A stretch of 64,000 bases of DNA, from positions 1,922,001 through 1,986,000 of the forward strand of contig NZ_CP048659.1 of NCBI RefSeq assembly GCF_015218165.1, read 5' to 3'. The notes below the pieces were generated by a model, which was not told the origin of the DNA, made no database searches, and saw only the letters and a list, made by a program, of their open reading frames with translations. The translations under genes were made by a program, and so were the position numbers. This DNA comes from Acinetobacter piscicola (lineage in GTDB: Bacteria; Pseudomonadota; Gammaproteobacteria; Pseudomonadales; Moraxellaceae). Each line of letters starts with the position of its first letter. The first letter of the stretch is position 1. Of the stretch, positions 56,504-64,000 are shown piece by piece.

Positions 56504-57445
56504 TTAAGCGACTTTTGCAGCTTCTTCTACATGCTGTTTTTGTGCATATACCGCAGCTGAATCACGCACCCATTTACCGCCTTCCCACGCTTTACGACGT
56601 GCCTCAATACGCTCGTGGTTACATGGACCTTTGCCTGCAAGGATGTCATTGAATTCAGCCCAATTGATTGCTCCTGACTCGTAATGTCCTGTTTCTTCAT
56701 TAAAACGTAAGTCAGGATCAGGCACAGTCAAACCCAACATGTGTACTTGTGGCACAGTGTTATCTACGAATTTTTGACGTAAGGCATCGTTGCTAAATAA
56801 TTTAATTTTCCATTGCATGCTTTGTGCACTGTTTGGTGAATTATCATCACTTGGACCAAACATCATTTGCGCAGGCCACCAAAAACGATTAACTGCGTCT
56901 TGCGCCATCTGTTTTTGTTCAGGTGTGCCATTTGCAAGTTGCATCATCGCTTCAAAACCTTGACGTTGATGGAAACTTTCTTCTTTACAAACACGTACCA
57001 TGGCACGGGCATAAGGACCATAAGAAGTACGACATAACGCCACCTGATTGACAATTGCTGCACCATCGACCAACCAGCCTATTGCGGCAACATCAGCCCA
57101 AGTTAAAGTTGGATAGTTAAAAATAGACGAATATTTCATACGACCTGCGATGAGTTTATCCATCATGTCGTCACGATCTGCACCCAAGGTTTCTGCCGCA
57201 CTATATAAGTACAGTGCATGTCCTGCCTCATCTTGCACTTTAGCCAACAATACCGCTTTACGTTTTAAACTTGGTGCACGGGTAATCCAATTCTCTTCAG
57301 GCAACATACCAATCACTTCTGAATGTGCATGTTGTCCAATTTGGCGAATTAAAGTTTTACGGTAAGCATCAGGCATCCAATCTTTAGGTTCAATTGAAAT
57401 ATCCTTTTCCATGGCTTGATCAAAATCTTGCTGATAATTTTTCAT
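56504..57445 (-). CDS. paaA: Phenylacetyl-CoA epoxidase catalytic subunit PaaA
   Basis: 313 aa di-iron ferritin-like oxygenase. The metal-binding Glu/His are in [14 protein letters not shown] and [14 protein letters not shown] (two ExxH motifs). It epoxidises the ring of phenylacetyl-CoA. First gene of the long minus-strand operon paaABCDE-FGHJK-X-Y; the divergent region to paaZ holds repeated sites. Confidence 0.96.
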   Translation of the reverse strand: MKNYQQDFDQAMEKDISIEPKDWMPDAYRKTLIRQIGQHAHSEVIGMLPEENWITRAPSLKRKAVLLAKVQDEAGHALYLYSAAETLGADRDDMMDKLIAGRMKYSSIFNYPTLTWADVAAIGWLVDGAAIVNQVALCRTSYGPYARAMVRVCKEESFHQRQGFEAMMQLANGTPEQKQMAQDAVNRFWWPAQMMFGPSDDNSPNSAQSMQWKIKLFSNDALRQKFVDNTVPQVHMLGLTVPDPDLRFNEETGHYESGAINWAEFNDILAGKGPCNHERIEARRKAWEGGKWVRDSAAVYAQKQHVEEAAKVA

Positions 57446-57705
57446 TGTGTCCTCACTTATCCCAAGTGCTTATGCATCTTAAGTTAAAACGATACGTGTA
57501 AAAAATCAATACTATTTTATTTGTATCATATTTAATTTTTAATTAAAATAACTTAAGATATTGTATTTTAACATTATTTATTTTTAATTATTTGCTGTTA
57601 CAGCATTTTTTTGGAAAAATATTTGACAATTTAAAAATAAAAGAACAAATTATGAATCATCAAAATTAAAAAATTATGTAACACGTATCATAAAAGGAGT
57701 TAGCC
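57446..57705. promoter_or_regulatory. paaA-paaZ divergent control region
   Basis: ACACGTATC occurs toward both genes: minus strand at 57491-57499 (paaA side) and plus strand at 57681-57689 (paaZ side, continuing CAT). A third GTATCAT lies at 57523-57529. Two copies of an 11-bp inverted repeat, ATCTTAAGTTA (57476-57486) and TAACTTAAGAT (57549-57559), are also present. They are candidates for PaaX and activator binding. Confidence 0.55.
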
Positions 57706-59820
57706 ATGCTTGAGCTAGATGCAGGATCAAATCCAACCGAGCACACGACAGATGACACTGTTTCTACACCAACATCTCAGCTGAAAAAATTAAGTTCTTT
57801 GGTCTGTGGTCAAAGCTTTATTGCACAGCAAGATTTCCGTATGGTTCATCATGCCATTACAGGTGATGCAATTTATCAAGTCAGTAGCCAAGGCATTGAC
57901 AACAAAGCCATTGTCGAATTTGCAAAAAGCAAAGGTTCTGCAATTGCTCAGATGACGTTTCATGAACGTGCCCATGCCTTAAAGCAAGTTGCACAGTATC
58001 TACTTGAACGCAAAGAAAATTATTATGAGCTTGCCAAAGCAACAGGCTGTACCCGCAAAGACGCTTGGATTGATATAGAAGGCGGCATTGGCACCCTATT
58101 TGCCTACTCAAGTTTAGTCCGTCGTGAACTGAGCGATGAAACCGCATGGGTTGAAGATGCATGGATTCCATTGTCTAAGCATGGCAGCTTTGGTGCAAAG
58201 CATATTCTGACCCCCAAAGCAGGTGTTGCAGTACATATTGATGCCTTTAATTTCCCAATTTGGGGCATGCTGGAAAAAATTGCACCGACCCTTTTGGCAG
58301 GTGTTCCATGTATTGTTAAACCTGCCACCGAAGGTGCAGAAATGACCCATGCAGTGGTTGCTGATATTTTGGCAAGTGGTTTCCTACCTGAGGGTGCTTT
58401 ACAACTCATTTGTGGTCAGACTTATGATTTGTTTGAACATTTAAATGCACAAGATACCGTCACTTTTACAGGCTCAGCCGCTACAGGGCAAAAATTACGT
58501 GCGCATCCACATTTAAATCAATATTCAATTCCATTCAGCATGGAAGCAGATTCAGTCAATAGTGCAATTTTGACGCAACATGCTAATGATGAAACCATTG
58601 ACCTGTTTGTACGTGAAGTTTTCCGTGAAATGACCACCAAAGCTGGTCAAAAATGTACCGCAATTCGCCGTGCCTTTGTGCCTGAAAATTTATTGGATAC
58701 CGTACAAAGTCGCCTGATTGCCAAACTACAAAAAGTCGTGGTCGGAAACCCTGAACTTGAAAATGTGACGATGGGTGCATTAGCAAGTATTCAACAAAAA
58801 CATGATGTGGCTAAAAAGGTTGAACAATTAAGCCAAGACGCTGACATTGTTTTTGGTAGCCATTTACGCCAAGACTTTAATATTGTTGCGGAACACCCTG
58901 AAAAAGGTGCGTTTTATCCACCAACGGTTTTGGTCTGCAAATCACCCAATACCGCTCAAGCCATTCACCAAGTTGAAGCATTTGGCCCTGTGGTCACCTT
59001 AATGCCTTATAGTGACCTGACAGAATTGGCGCAATTGGTGGCTAAAGGTGAAGGCAGCCTGGTAGCTTCAGTTGTTCGCAATACGGATGAAAATGTTGAA
59101 CACATCATTGCGAAAATCGCACCTTGGCATGGTCGTGTACATGTACTTGATGCTGAAAATGCCAAAGAAAGTACAGGTCATGGCTCACCACTTCCACTCC
59201 TTGTACACGGCGGTCCGGGTCGTGCAGGCGGCGGCGAAGAATTGGGCGGTTTACGTGCAGTGAAACATTATATGCAACGTACTGCAATTCAAGGCTCACC
59301 GAATGCAATGACTCAAATTGGGCACAGTTGGACCATTGGCTCAGAAGTATTTGAAGATCGTGTACATCCATTTAAAAAATCATTTGATGAGTTGCGTGTG
59401 GGTGAACGCCTGTTGACGGCTCGCCGTACGGTGACTGAAGCAGATATTGTCAATTTTGCCTGCTTAAGTGGTGATCATTTCTACGCCCATATGGATAAAA
59501 TTGCAGCAGCAGACTCACTCTTTGGTGATCGGGTTGCACATGGCTACTTTATCGTTTCGGCAGCAGCAGGTTTATTTGTCGATGCAGCTCCGGGACCTGT
59601 CATTGCCAATTATGGTATGGACAATTTACGCTTTGTTGAACCTGTAAAAATTGGTGACACCATTCAAGTCGAACTGACCTGTAAGCAAAAAACCCCTAAA
59701 CCCTTGCGTGATCCTGAACAAAAACCGCATGGTGTGGTGGTCTGGGATATTAAAGTCAAAAACCAACGCAATGAATTGGTCGCAACTTACGATATTTTAA
59801 CACTCGTTAATCGTGACTAA
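57706..59820 (+). CDS. paaZ: Oxepin-CoA hydrolase / semialdehyde dehydrogenase PaaZ
   Basis: 704 aa bifunctional enzyme. The aldehyde dehydrogenase domain has Glu in SMEADSVN and Cys in TKAGQKCTAIRR. The C-terminal MaoC hydratase domain has ACLSGDHFYAHMDK, which contains the Asp and His that open the oxepin ring. It is about 23 residues longer than the E. coli protein at the N-terminus (MLELDAGSNPTEH...), but AAGGAG precedes this ATG, so the start is retained. Transcribed divergently from paaA. Confidence 0.96.
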   Translation: MLELDAGSNPTEHTTDDTVSTPTSQLKKLSSLVCGQSFIAQQDFRMVHHAITGDAIYQVSSQGIDNKAIVEFAKSKGSAIAQMTFHERAHALKQVAQYLLERKENYYELAKATGCTRKDAWIDIEGGIGTLFAYSSLVRRELSDETAWVEDAWIPLSKHGSFGAKHILTPKAGVAVHIDAFNFPIWGMLEKIAPTLLAGVPCIVKPATEGAEMTHAVVADILASGFLPEGALQLICGQTYDLFEHLNAQDTVTFTGSAATGQKLRAHPHLNQYSIPFSMEADSVNSAILTQHANDETIDLFVREVFREMTTKAGQKCTAIRRAFVPENLLDTVQSRLIAKLQKVVVGNPELENVTMGALASIQQKHDVAKKVEQLSQDADIVFGSHLRQDFNIVAEHPEKGAFYPPTVLVCKSPNTAQAIHQVEAFGPVVTLMPYSDLTELAQLVAKGEGSLVASVVRNTDENVEHIIAKIAPWHGRVHVLDAENAKESTGHGSPLPLLVHGGPGRAGGGEELGGLRAVKHYMQRTAIQGSPNAMTQIGHSWTIGSEVFEDRVHPFKKSFDELRVGERLLTARRTVTEADIVNFACLSGDHFYAHMDKIAAADSLFGDRVAHGYFIVSAAAGLFVDAAPGPVIANYGMDNLRFVEPVKIGDTIQVELTCKQKTPKPLRDPEQKPHGVVVWDIKVKNQRNELVATYDILTLVNRD

Positions 59821-59838
59821 AGTTATGTGATTTCATGT

Positions 59839-59920
59839 TTTTAATCCCCCTCTTGCCGAACATGTTCCTCAGCTTTTAAAAAGGAGGCGTGTTCCGCTGT
59901 GCAAGTGGGGAGATTTTAAA
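59839..59920. repeat. Imperfect palindromic element between paaZ and scoA
   Basis: The left half (AATCCCCCTCTTGC ... GAACATGTTCCTC) and the right half (GGAGGCGTGTTCC ... GCAAGTGGGGAG) are imperfect inverted copies around TTTTAAAAA. It resembles short REP/MITE-like palindromes scattered between Acinetobacter genes. It could also act as a transcription barrier. Confidence 0.5.
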
Positions 59921-59998
59921 ATATTGAATTCAGAGTCATATGGATAAAAATATACCCTTCCAAATATGGATTTTGGAGCATCACACAAGGATTTTAAA

Positions 59999-60700
59999 AT
60001 GAATAAAGTTTACCCAAATAGTCAGGCAGCACTGTTTGATATTGTTCAGGACAATATGCTGATTGCTGTCGGTGGTTTTGGTTTATGTGGCATTCCTGAG
60101 TTGCTTATTCAAACCTTACGTGACTCCAATGCCCAACAACTAACTTGTATCAGTAATAATGCTGGCATTGATGGTATCGGCTTAAGTTTATTGCTTGAAT
60201 CACGTCAGGTTAAAAAAATGATTTCGTCCTATATTGGTGGCAATAAAGAATTTGAACGCCAATACTTAGCGGGCGAGCTTGAAGTTGAACTCACTCCACA
60301 AGGGACGCTGGCTGAAAAACTTCGTGCTGCAGGTGCAGGAATCCCCGCTTTTTATACCAAAACAGGCGTGGGAACGGCGGTGCAAGACAGCAAAGAAGTG
60401 CGTAATTTTAAAGGACAAAACTACCTACTTGAAGAGGCTTTAAATGCTGACCTCGCCTTAGTTAAAGCCTATAAAGCCGACAAAGCAGGCAATTTGGTCT
60501 TCCGCAAAACAGCCCGCAATATTAACCCCGACTGTGCTATGGCCGCCAAACTCACCATTGTAGAAGTGGAAGAACTTGTTGAAATTGGTGAATTAGATCC
60601 GGATGACATTCACCTGCCCGGTATTTATGTGGATCGTATTGTCGTCAATCCGAATCCAGCCAAACATATTGAAATTCGAACCGTTAAAAGTGCGGCATAA
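59999..60700 (+). CDS. scoA: Succinyl-CoA:3-ketoacid CoA-transferase subunit A
   Basis: 233 aa from the ATG at 59999 (AAGGA upstream); an ATG 11 codons earlier is possible. GGFGLCGIPELLIQTL, SSYIGGNKEFERQYLAGELEVELTPQGTLAEKL, TGVGT and the KHIEIRTVK end match the ScoA/SCOT type, less so PcaI. It moves CoA from succinyl-CoA to acetoacetate or a related 3-oxoacid. Followed by scoB after 11 bp. Confidence 0.92.
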   Translation: MNKVYPNSQAALFDIVQDNMLIAVGGFGLCGIPELLIQTLRDSNAQQLTCISNNAGIDGIGLSLLLESRQVKKMISSYIGGNKEFERQYLAGELEVELTPQGTLAEKLRAAGAGIPAFYTKTGVGTAVQDSKEVRNFKGQNYLLEEALNADLALVKAYKADKAGNLVFRKTARNINPDCAMAAKLTIVEVEELVEIGELDPDDIHLPGIYVDRIVVNPNPAKHIEIRTVKSAA

Positions 60701-60711
60701 GGGAGACGCTC

Positions 60712-61365
60712 ATGGCTTGGACACAAGAACAGATGGCACAACGTGCTGCACAAGAGTTAAACGATGGTGATTATGTCAATTTAGGCATCGGTTTACCCAC
60801 ATTGGTGGCAAATTATATTGACCCTGAATTACATATTTGGCTGCAATCAGAAAATGGTTTATTGGGCATTGGTGAATTTCCACTAGAACATGAAGTGGAT
60901 GCCGATTTGATCAATGCAGGTAAACAAACCGTCACCACCAAATCAGGTGCATCATTTTTTTCAAGTTCAGACTCATTTGCCATGATCCGTGGCGGTCATG
61001 TCGATGTCGCGATTTTGGGCGCAATGCAGGTTTCCAAAAATGGTGATATTGCCAATTGGATGATTCCGGGGCAAAAAGTCAAAGGTATGGGTGGTGCCAT
61101 GGACTTGGTCGCAGGTGCTAAGAAAATTGTAGTGATGATGCAGCATTGCAATAAACATGGCGAAGCCAAAATATTGGAGCAATGCACACTCCCCTTAACA
61201 GGACAAGGTGTGGTCAGTCGCATCATCAGTAATTATGGTGTATTCGATATTATTGAAAATACTGTACATATCGTTGAACTTGCCCCTGACATCAGCCTTG
61301 AAGCGGTCATTCAAGCCACAGGAACCACTTTAATACATGCAGAAATTGCTGAAGATGCTGCATAA
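60712..61365 (+). CDS. scoB: Succinyl-CoA:3-ketoacid CoA-transferase subunit B
   Basis: 217 aa. The catalytic Glu is in QSENGLLGIGEFP, with GLPTLVANYI at the N-terminus and a GGHVDVAILGAMQV strand. It completes the ScoAB heterotetramer. A terminator follows. Confidence 0.94.
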   Translation: MAWTQEQMAQRAAQELNDGDYVNLGIGLPTLVANYIDPELHIWLQSENGLLGIGEFPLEHEVDADLINAGKQTVTTKSGASFFSSSDSFAMIRGGHVDVAILGAMQVSKNGDIANWMIPGQKVKGMGGAMDLVAGAKKIVVMMQHCNKHGEAKILEQCTLPLTGQGVVSRIISNYGVFDIIENTVHIVELAPDISLEAVIQATGTTLIHAEIAEDAA

Positions 61366-61873
61366 TGACGTGATTATTTATATTACTGAATAGTCATAGA
61401 CAAAGGAATCAGGATCTAACGCCTTATGCTTAACAACATCACCATGATTTGACTTTCAGCATACATTTCATGTGATGTATATAAAATACACTCTCATTTT
61501 TCTCCCAGATAAAGTTCTTTTATCTGGGGATTTTTTGTGGTTAAAATAAAAATATATGATACATATTTAAATATTTATATTTATTTTTAAATCATAATTT
61601 TTTAATAAATGAAAATTTTCATTTAATGAAAATCAATAAGTATCTATATATATTGTTTTATTTATTAAAAAATATCTATAAAACAAAGTTCTTAAATTCA
61701 AATAAAAGATACTATTTAAAATAAATATTATTTATAGTGTATCTTTTTTAAAAATATTCAGCATAATTAAATCACTTGATTCATGACGAATCATGGCGAT
61801 AAGGACTTGGGTTCAATCAAAAAACTAAAAAATAGATTGAAACCACTCGCACAGTACAAAAAAAGGAAATGCT
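61366..61873. other. Control region between scoB and the transporter
   Basis: 508 bp, very AT-rich after the terminator. ATGATACATAT at 61556-61566 shares the GTATCAT core seen near paaA and paaZ (inverted). No gene is supported. Confidence 0.45.
61504..61536 (+). terminator. Terminator after scoB
   Basis: CCCAGATAAA-GTTCT-TTTATCTGGG with GATTTTTT afterwards; a 10-bp perfect stem. Confidence 0.85.
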
Positions 61874-63244
61874 ATGGAACATTCTCACGTAGAACTGCAC
61901 AACCCGACGCTTGCACAGCCCCATGCGTCACGTACCCGAAAAATTGCGATGGCGACCATTGTTGGCACTACCATCGAATGGTATGACTATTTTATTTATG
62001 CCGCAGTCGCAGGCTTAGTCTTTAATCAACTGTTCTTTAAACCCGCAGGTCCCATATTTGCCACACTTTTAGTGTTTGCTTCGGTGGGAATTAGTTTTAT
62101 TTTTCGTCCTTTTGGCGCATTTATCGCAGGTTATTTTGGCGATAAATTTGGGCGTAAAACGGTACTTGCCATTACTTTGATTATGATGGGCGGTACCACT
62201 ACCTTGATAGGCTTATTACCCACTTATGATCACATCGGTATCGCTGCCCCGATCATGTTAATTTTACTGCGGATCTTACAAGGCATTTCCGCAGGTGGTG
62301 AATGGGGAGGTGCGGTATTAATGGCGGTTGAACATGCACCAACTGAAAAACGAGGACTATTTAGTGCATTTCCACAGCTTGGTGTGCCATTGGGTTTATT
62401 GCTTGCATCATTGGTGCTTGTAGTAATGACAGGCTATGTCTCACCGGGTGAAGAGTTTATGGCTTGGGGCTGGCGCATCCCCTTTTTACTCAGCATTTTT
62501 CTGTTTGCTTTGGGGTATTGGATTCGTCGTTCAGTTGAAGAAAGCCCTATTTTTGAGGAATTAAAGCAAAAAGGCACTACCCAAAAACCGATCCGTGAAT
62601 TATTTGCTCAATACAAAAAAGTCATTTTCAGCTCAGCTTTACTGATTGCAGGCACGACTGCATTGGGCTATATGACGGCGGGTGGTTTTATTCAAAGCTT
62701 CACCACCAATCCCAAAGGTTTAAACTTAGACCGCCCAACCATTTTAGGTTTGGTGAGTATTTCAGCCGTGATCTGGACATTTTTCACGTGGTTATCTGCG
62801 GTACTTTCGGACAAATTTGGACGAAAACCGATTTATATCATCGGTTCAGTCATTCAAGTCATTACTGCTCTTACCTTATTTCCTCTGATCAGCACAGGCA
62901 GTTACGGTTTGATCATGCTGGGCTTGACATTGTTATCCATGGGAATTGGGATGACTTATGGTGTACAAGCGGTTTTCTACTCAGAGCTATTCCCTGCTTC
63001 CATCCGTTTCTCAGGGATTTCGATTACTTATGCCATTGGTTCAATCATCGGTGGCGCATTTGCACCACTCATTGCAGCCGCATTGATTGGTAAAGTAAAT
63101 GGAATTTATTTGGTCAGTGCCTATTTAACAGTGATGTCGGTGATCGCCTTCCTTGCCATTTGTATTTTCAAAGACCGCTCGGGAATAGCTTTAGAGCCTG
63201 ATGCTGAAGATATTCAAAAACAATCTCCTTTTATTTGGAAATAA
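61874..63244 (+). CDS. MHS-family (MFS) metabolite:proton symporter
   Basis: 456 aa with twelve membrane helices. The signature GTTIEWYDYFIYAA and the loop YFGDKFGRKTVLAI place it in the metabolite:H+ symporter family (ShiA/ProP/KgtP-like); LSDKFGRKPIYIIG repeats in the second half. AAAGGAAA precedes the ATG. Position between a CoA-transferase and a porin suggests uptake of a small organic acid such as 3-hydroxybutyrate or acetoacetate. This is inferred. Confidence 0.9.
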   Translation: MEHSHVELHNPTLAQPHASRTRKIAMATIVGTTIEWYDYFIYAAVAGLVFNQLFFKPAGPIFATLLVFASVGISFIFRPFGAFIAGYFGDKFGRKTVLAITLIMMGGTTTLIGLLPTYDHIGIAAPIMLILLRILQGISAGGEWGGAVLMAVEHAPTEKRGLFSAFPQLGVPLGLLLASLVLVVMTGYVSPGEEFMAWGWRIPFLLSIFLFALGYWIRRSVEESPIFEELKQKGTTQKPIRELFAQYKKVIFSSALLIAGTTALGYMTAGGFIQSFTTNPKGLNLDRPTILGLVSISAVIWTFFTWLSAVLSDKFGRKPIYIIGSVIQVITALTLFPLISTGSYGLIMLGLTLLSMGIGMTYGVQAVFYSELFPASIRFSGISITYAIGSIIGGAFAPLIAAALIGKVNGIYLVSAYLTVMSVIAFLAICIFKDRSGIALEPDAEDIQKQSPFIWK

Positions 63245-63264
63245 ACTTAAGTCAAGGATGTCTT

Positions 63265-64000
63265 ATGTTAACAAAACGCTCATTCTCAACACTTTTTTCA
63301 GCACTCATCCTCATCAACACTTGTGCCTTGATGCAGCAATTGCATGCCGAAGATGAATGGAAAATCACCTTGAAAAATGCCTATATTGACCGCAATTTTG
63401 ATCAGGGAAATATCAAAGACACAGGCAGTTGGTCACAAGGTATCTCATTATTTTACAATTCAAAATTTCATGATACACCGTTACAAATTTTAGATCAGCC
63501 TATTCAAATCGGGGTTGATGGTTCAGTGCAATATGCTGTACGCCTCAGCAGTGACAAACATGTTGATGATACCGTATTGCCTTTTGATCCTATCAAAAAA
63601 GAACAAGCAGATGATTATTTGAAATATGGCGGAACGCTAAAGCTTAAATATGATCAGGCAGAACTACGAGTGGGTGAGCTATGGCTCAATCTTCCCATGA
63701 CTACAGTCGACACAAGTCGCCAACTTTTAACTTCTTATTTGGGTGCAAATTTAAAATTTCCCGTAATGGATAAATTAAAAGTTGAGCTTGGGCGTGTTAC
63801 GAAAAACTCACCACGCAACCAAGAAGATTTTTATAAATTTTCTTATACGCAGAATGGTGTAAAACACTATTCAGATGGTTTGGATTATATCAACTTAGTT
63901 TATGATGCAAATAGAGATTTGAATGTGAATTACTACTATGGGCATTTGGATAATTTGTATGACAAACATTATTTAGGTATCGAATATCAGTATCCGATTG
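63265..64000 (+). CDS. OprD-family outer-membrane porin (3' end outside window)
   Basis: The 5' part, 245 codons, of a secreted beta-barrel protein. Signal peptide residues about 1-28 (MLTKRSFSTLFSALILINTCALMQQLHA). The mature start EDEWKITLKNAYIDRNFD and the barrel-like strands (KYGGTLKLKYDQAELRVGELWLNLPM) fit OprD porins, which pass organic acids and amino acids. The ATG at 63265 follows CAAGGA. Twenty bp downstream of the MHS transporter and likely cotranscribed. Truncated by the window edge. Confidence 0.88.
   Translation, partial: MLTKRSFSTLFSALILINTCALMQQLHAEDEWKITLKNAYIDRNFDQGNIKDTGSWSQGISLFYNSKFHDTPLQILDQPIQIGVDGSVQYAVRLSSDKHVDDTVLPFDPIKKEQADDYLKYGGTLKLKYDQAELRVGELWLNLPMTTVDTSRQLLTSYLGANLKFPVMDKLKVELGRVTKNSPRNQEDFYKFSYTQNGVKHYSDGLDYINLVYDANRDLNVNYYYGHLDNLYDKHYLGIEYQYPI

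Noticed and set aside
59999..61365. pcaIJ (3-oxoadipate CoA-transferase)
   Set aside because: GGFGLCGIPE, FERQYLAGELEVELTPQGTLAEKL and the EIRTVK end match the ScoA type much better than PcaI as I remember it.
61783..61986. 67-codon frame upstream of the MHS transporter
   Set aside because: It overlaps the transporter start, which has a better ribosome site and clear homology; this frame has no recognisable protein pattern.

Overview
The window looks like a chromosomal segment of an Acinetobacter species (Moraxellaceae, Gammaproteobacteria). This rests on AT-rich sequence and AT-biased codons, a phenylacetate (paa) cluster with Acinetobacter-like proteins, a tusDCB-tusE block, a CIO-type cytochrome bd operon, an UmuD-like S24 peptidase with a candidate UmuDAb-type operator, and paired M16 peptidases next to ftsY. 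No rRNA, tRNA, CRISPR array or prophage was seen. The only intact mobile element is one IS1-family insertion.

Layout. 1-7.5 kb: ybaB-recR; rnd (RNase D) split by the IS with a perfect 8-bp target duplication; ycgL, a small membrane protein, a MoxR ATPase with its VWA partner, and a TrpB-type enzyme. 7.5-13 kb: minus-strand CBS, DUF2750-like and Sel1 proteins, two small plus-strand membrane proteins, then a catalytic and a non-catalytic M16 peptidase. 13-24.9 kb: ftsY, two nitroreductase paralogues, a DUF2057 protein, a PlsC-like/CdsA-like pair, ybaK, an MFS transporter, gcvH, an AraC regulator, and a MaoC protein coupled to an ABC exporter. 25-33.4 kb: a small SANT-like protein, the UmuD-like protein, an HxlR regulator, tusE/B/C/D, a frameshifted galE-like gene, fumC under a promoter overlapped by a Fur-box-like sequence, an unknown gene with a strongly structured leader, a third nitroreductase and a membrane protein. 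33.7-37.2 kb: a DUF2946 protein and a cydAB (cioAB) operon flanked by two very small genes.

37.6-42.6 kb holds a LysR regulator divergent from an acyl-CoA dehydrogenase, APH-type kinase, histidine phosphatase and SDR operon. The dehydrogenase and kinase are the two halves of mammalian ACAD10/11 and of bacterial LvaC/LvaA, so the operon may degrade hydroxylated acyl-CoAs through a phosphorylated intermediate. 43-46.3 kb holds an SH3-like protein, a GDSL hydrolase, about 0.9 kb with no gene, and a Fic protein.

46.3-59.8 kb is a complete phenylacetate pathway except for paaI. paaK makes phenylacetyl-CoA; paaABCDE form the epoxidase; paaG isomerises to the oxepin; paaZ opens the ring and oxidises the aldehyde; paaF, paaH and paaJ complete beta-oxidation to acetyl-CoA and succinyl-CoA; paaX represses and paaY is the accessory hexapeptide protein. 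paaZ is divergent from paaA. 60-64 kb is a separate catabolic unit: a ScoAB-type succinyl-CoA:3-ketoacid CoA-transferase, an MHS-family transporter and an OprD-type porin cut by the window end. It suggests uptake and activation of acetoacetate or a related acid.

The strongest leads are the ACAD/kinase/phosphatase operon, the three-way-junction leader at 31003-31074, the Fur-box-like promoter of fumC, the UmuD operator, repeated GTATCAT-core sites around paa, and several small or decayed genes.
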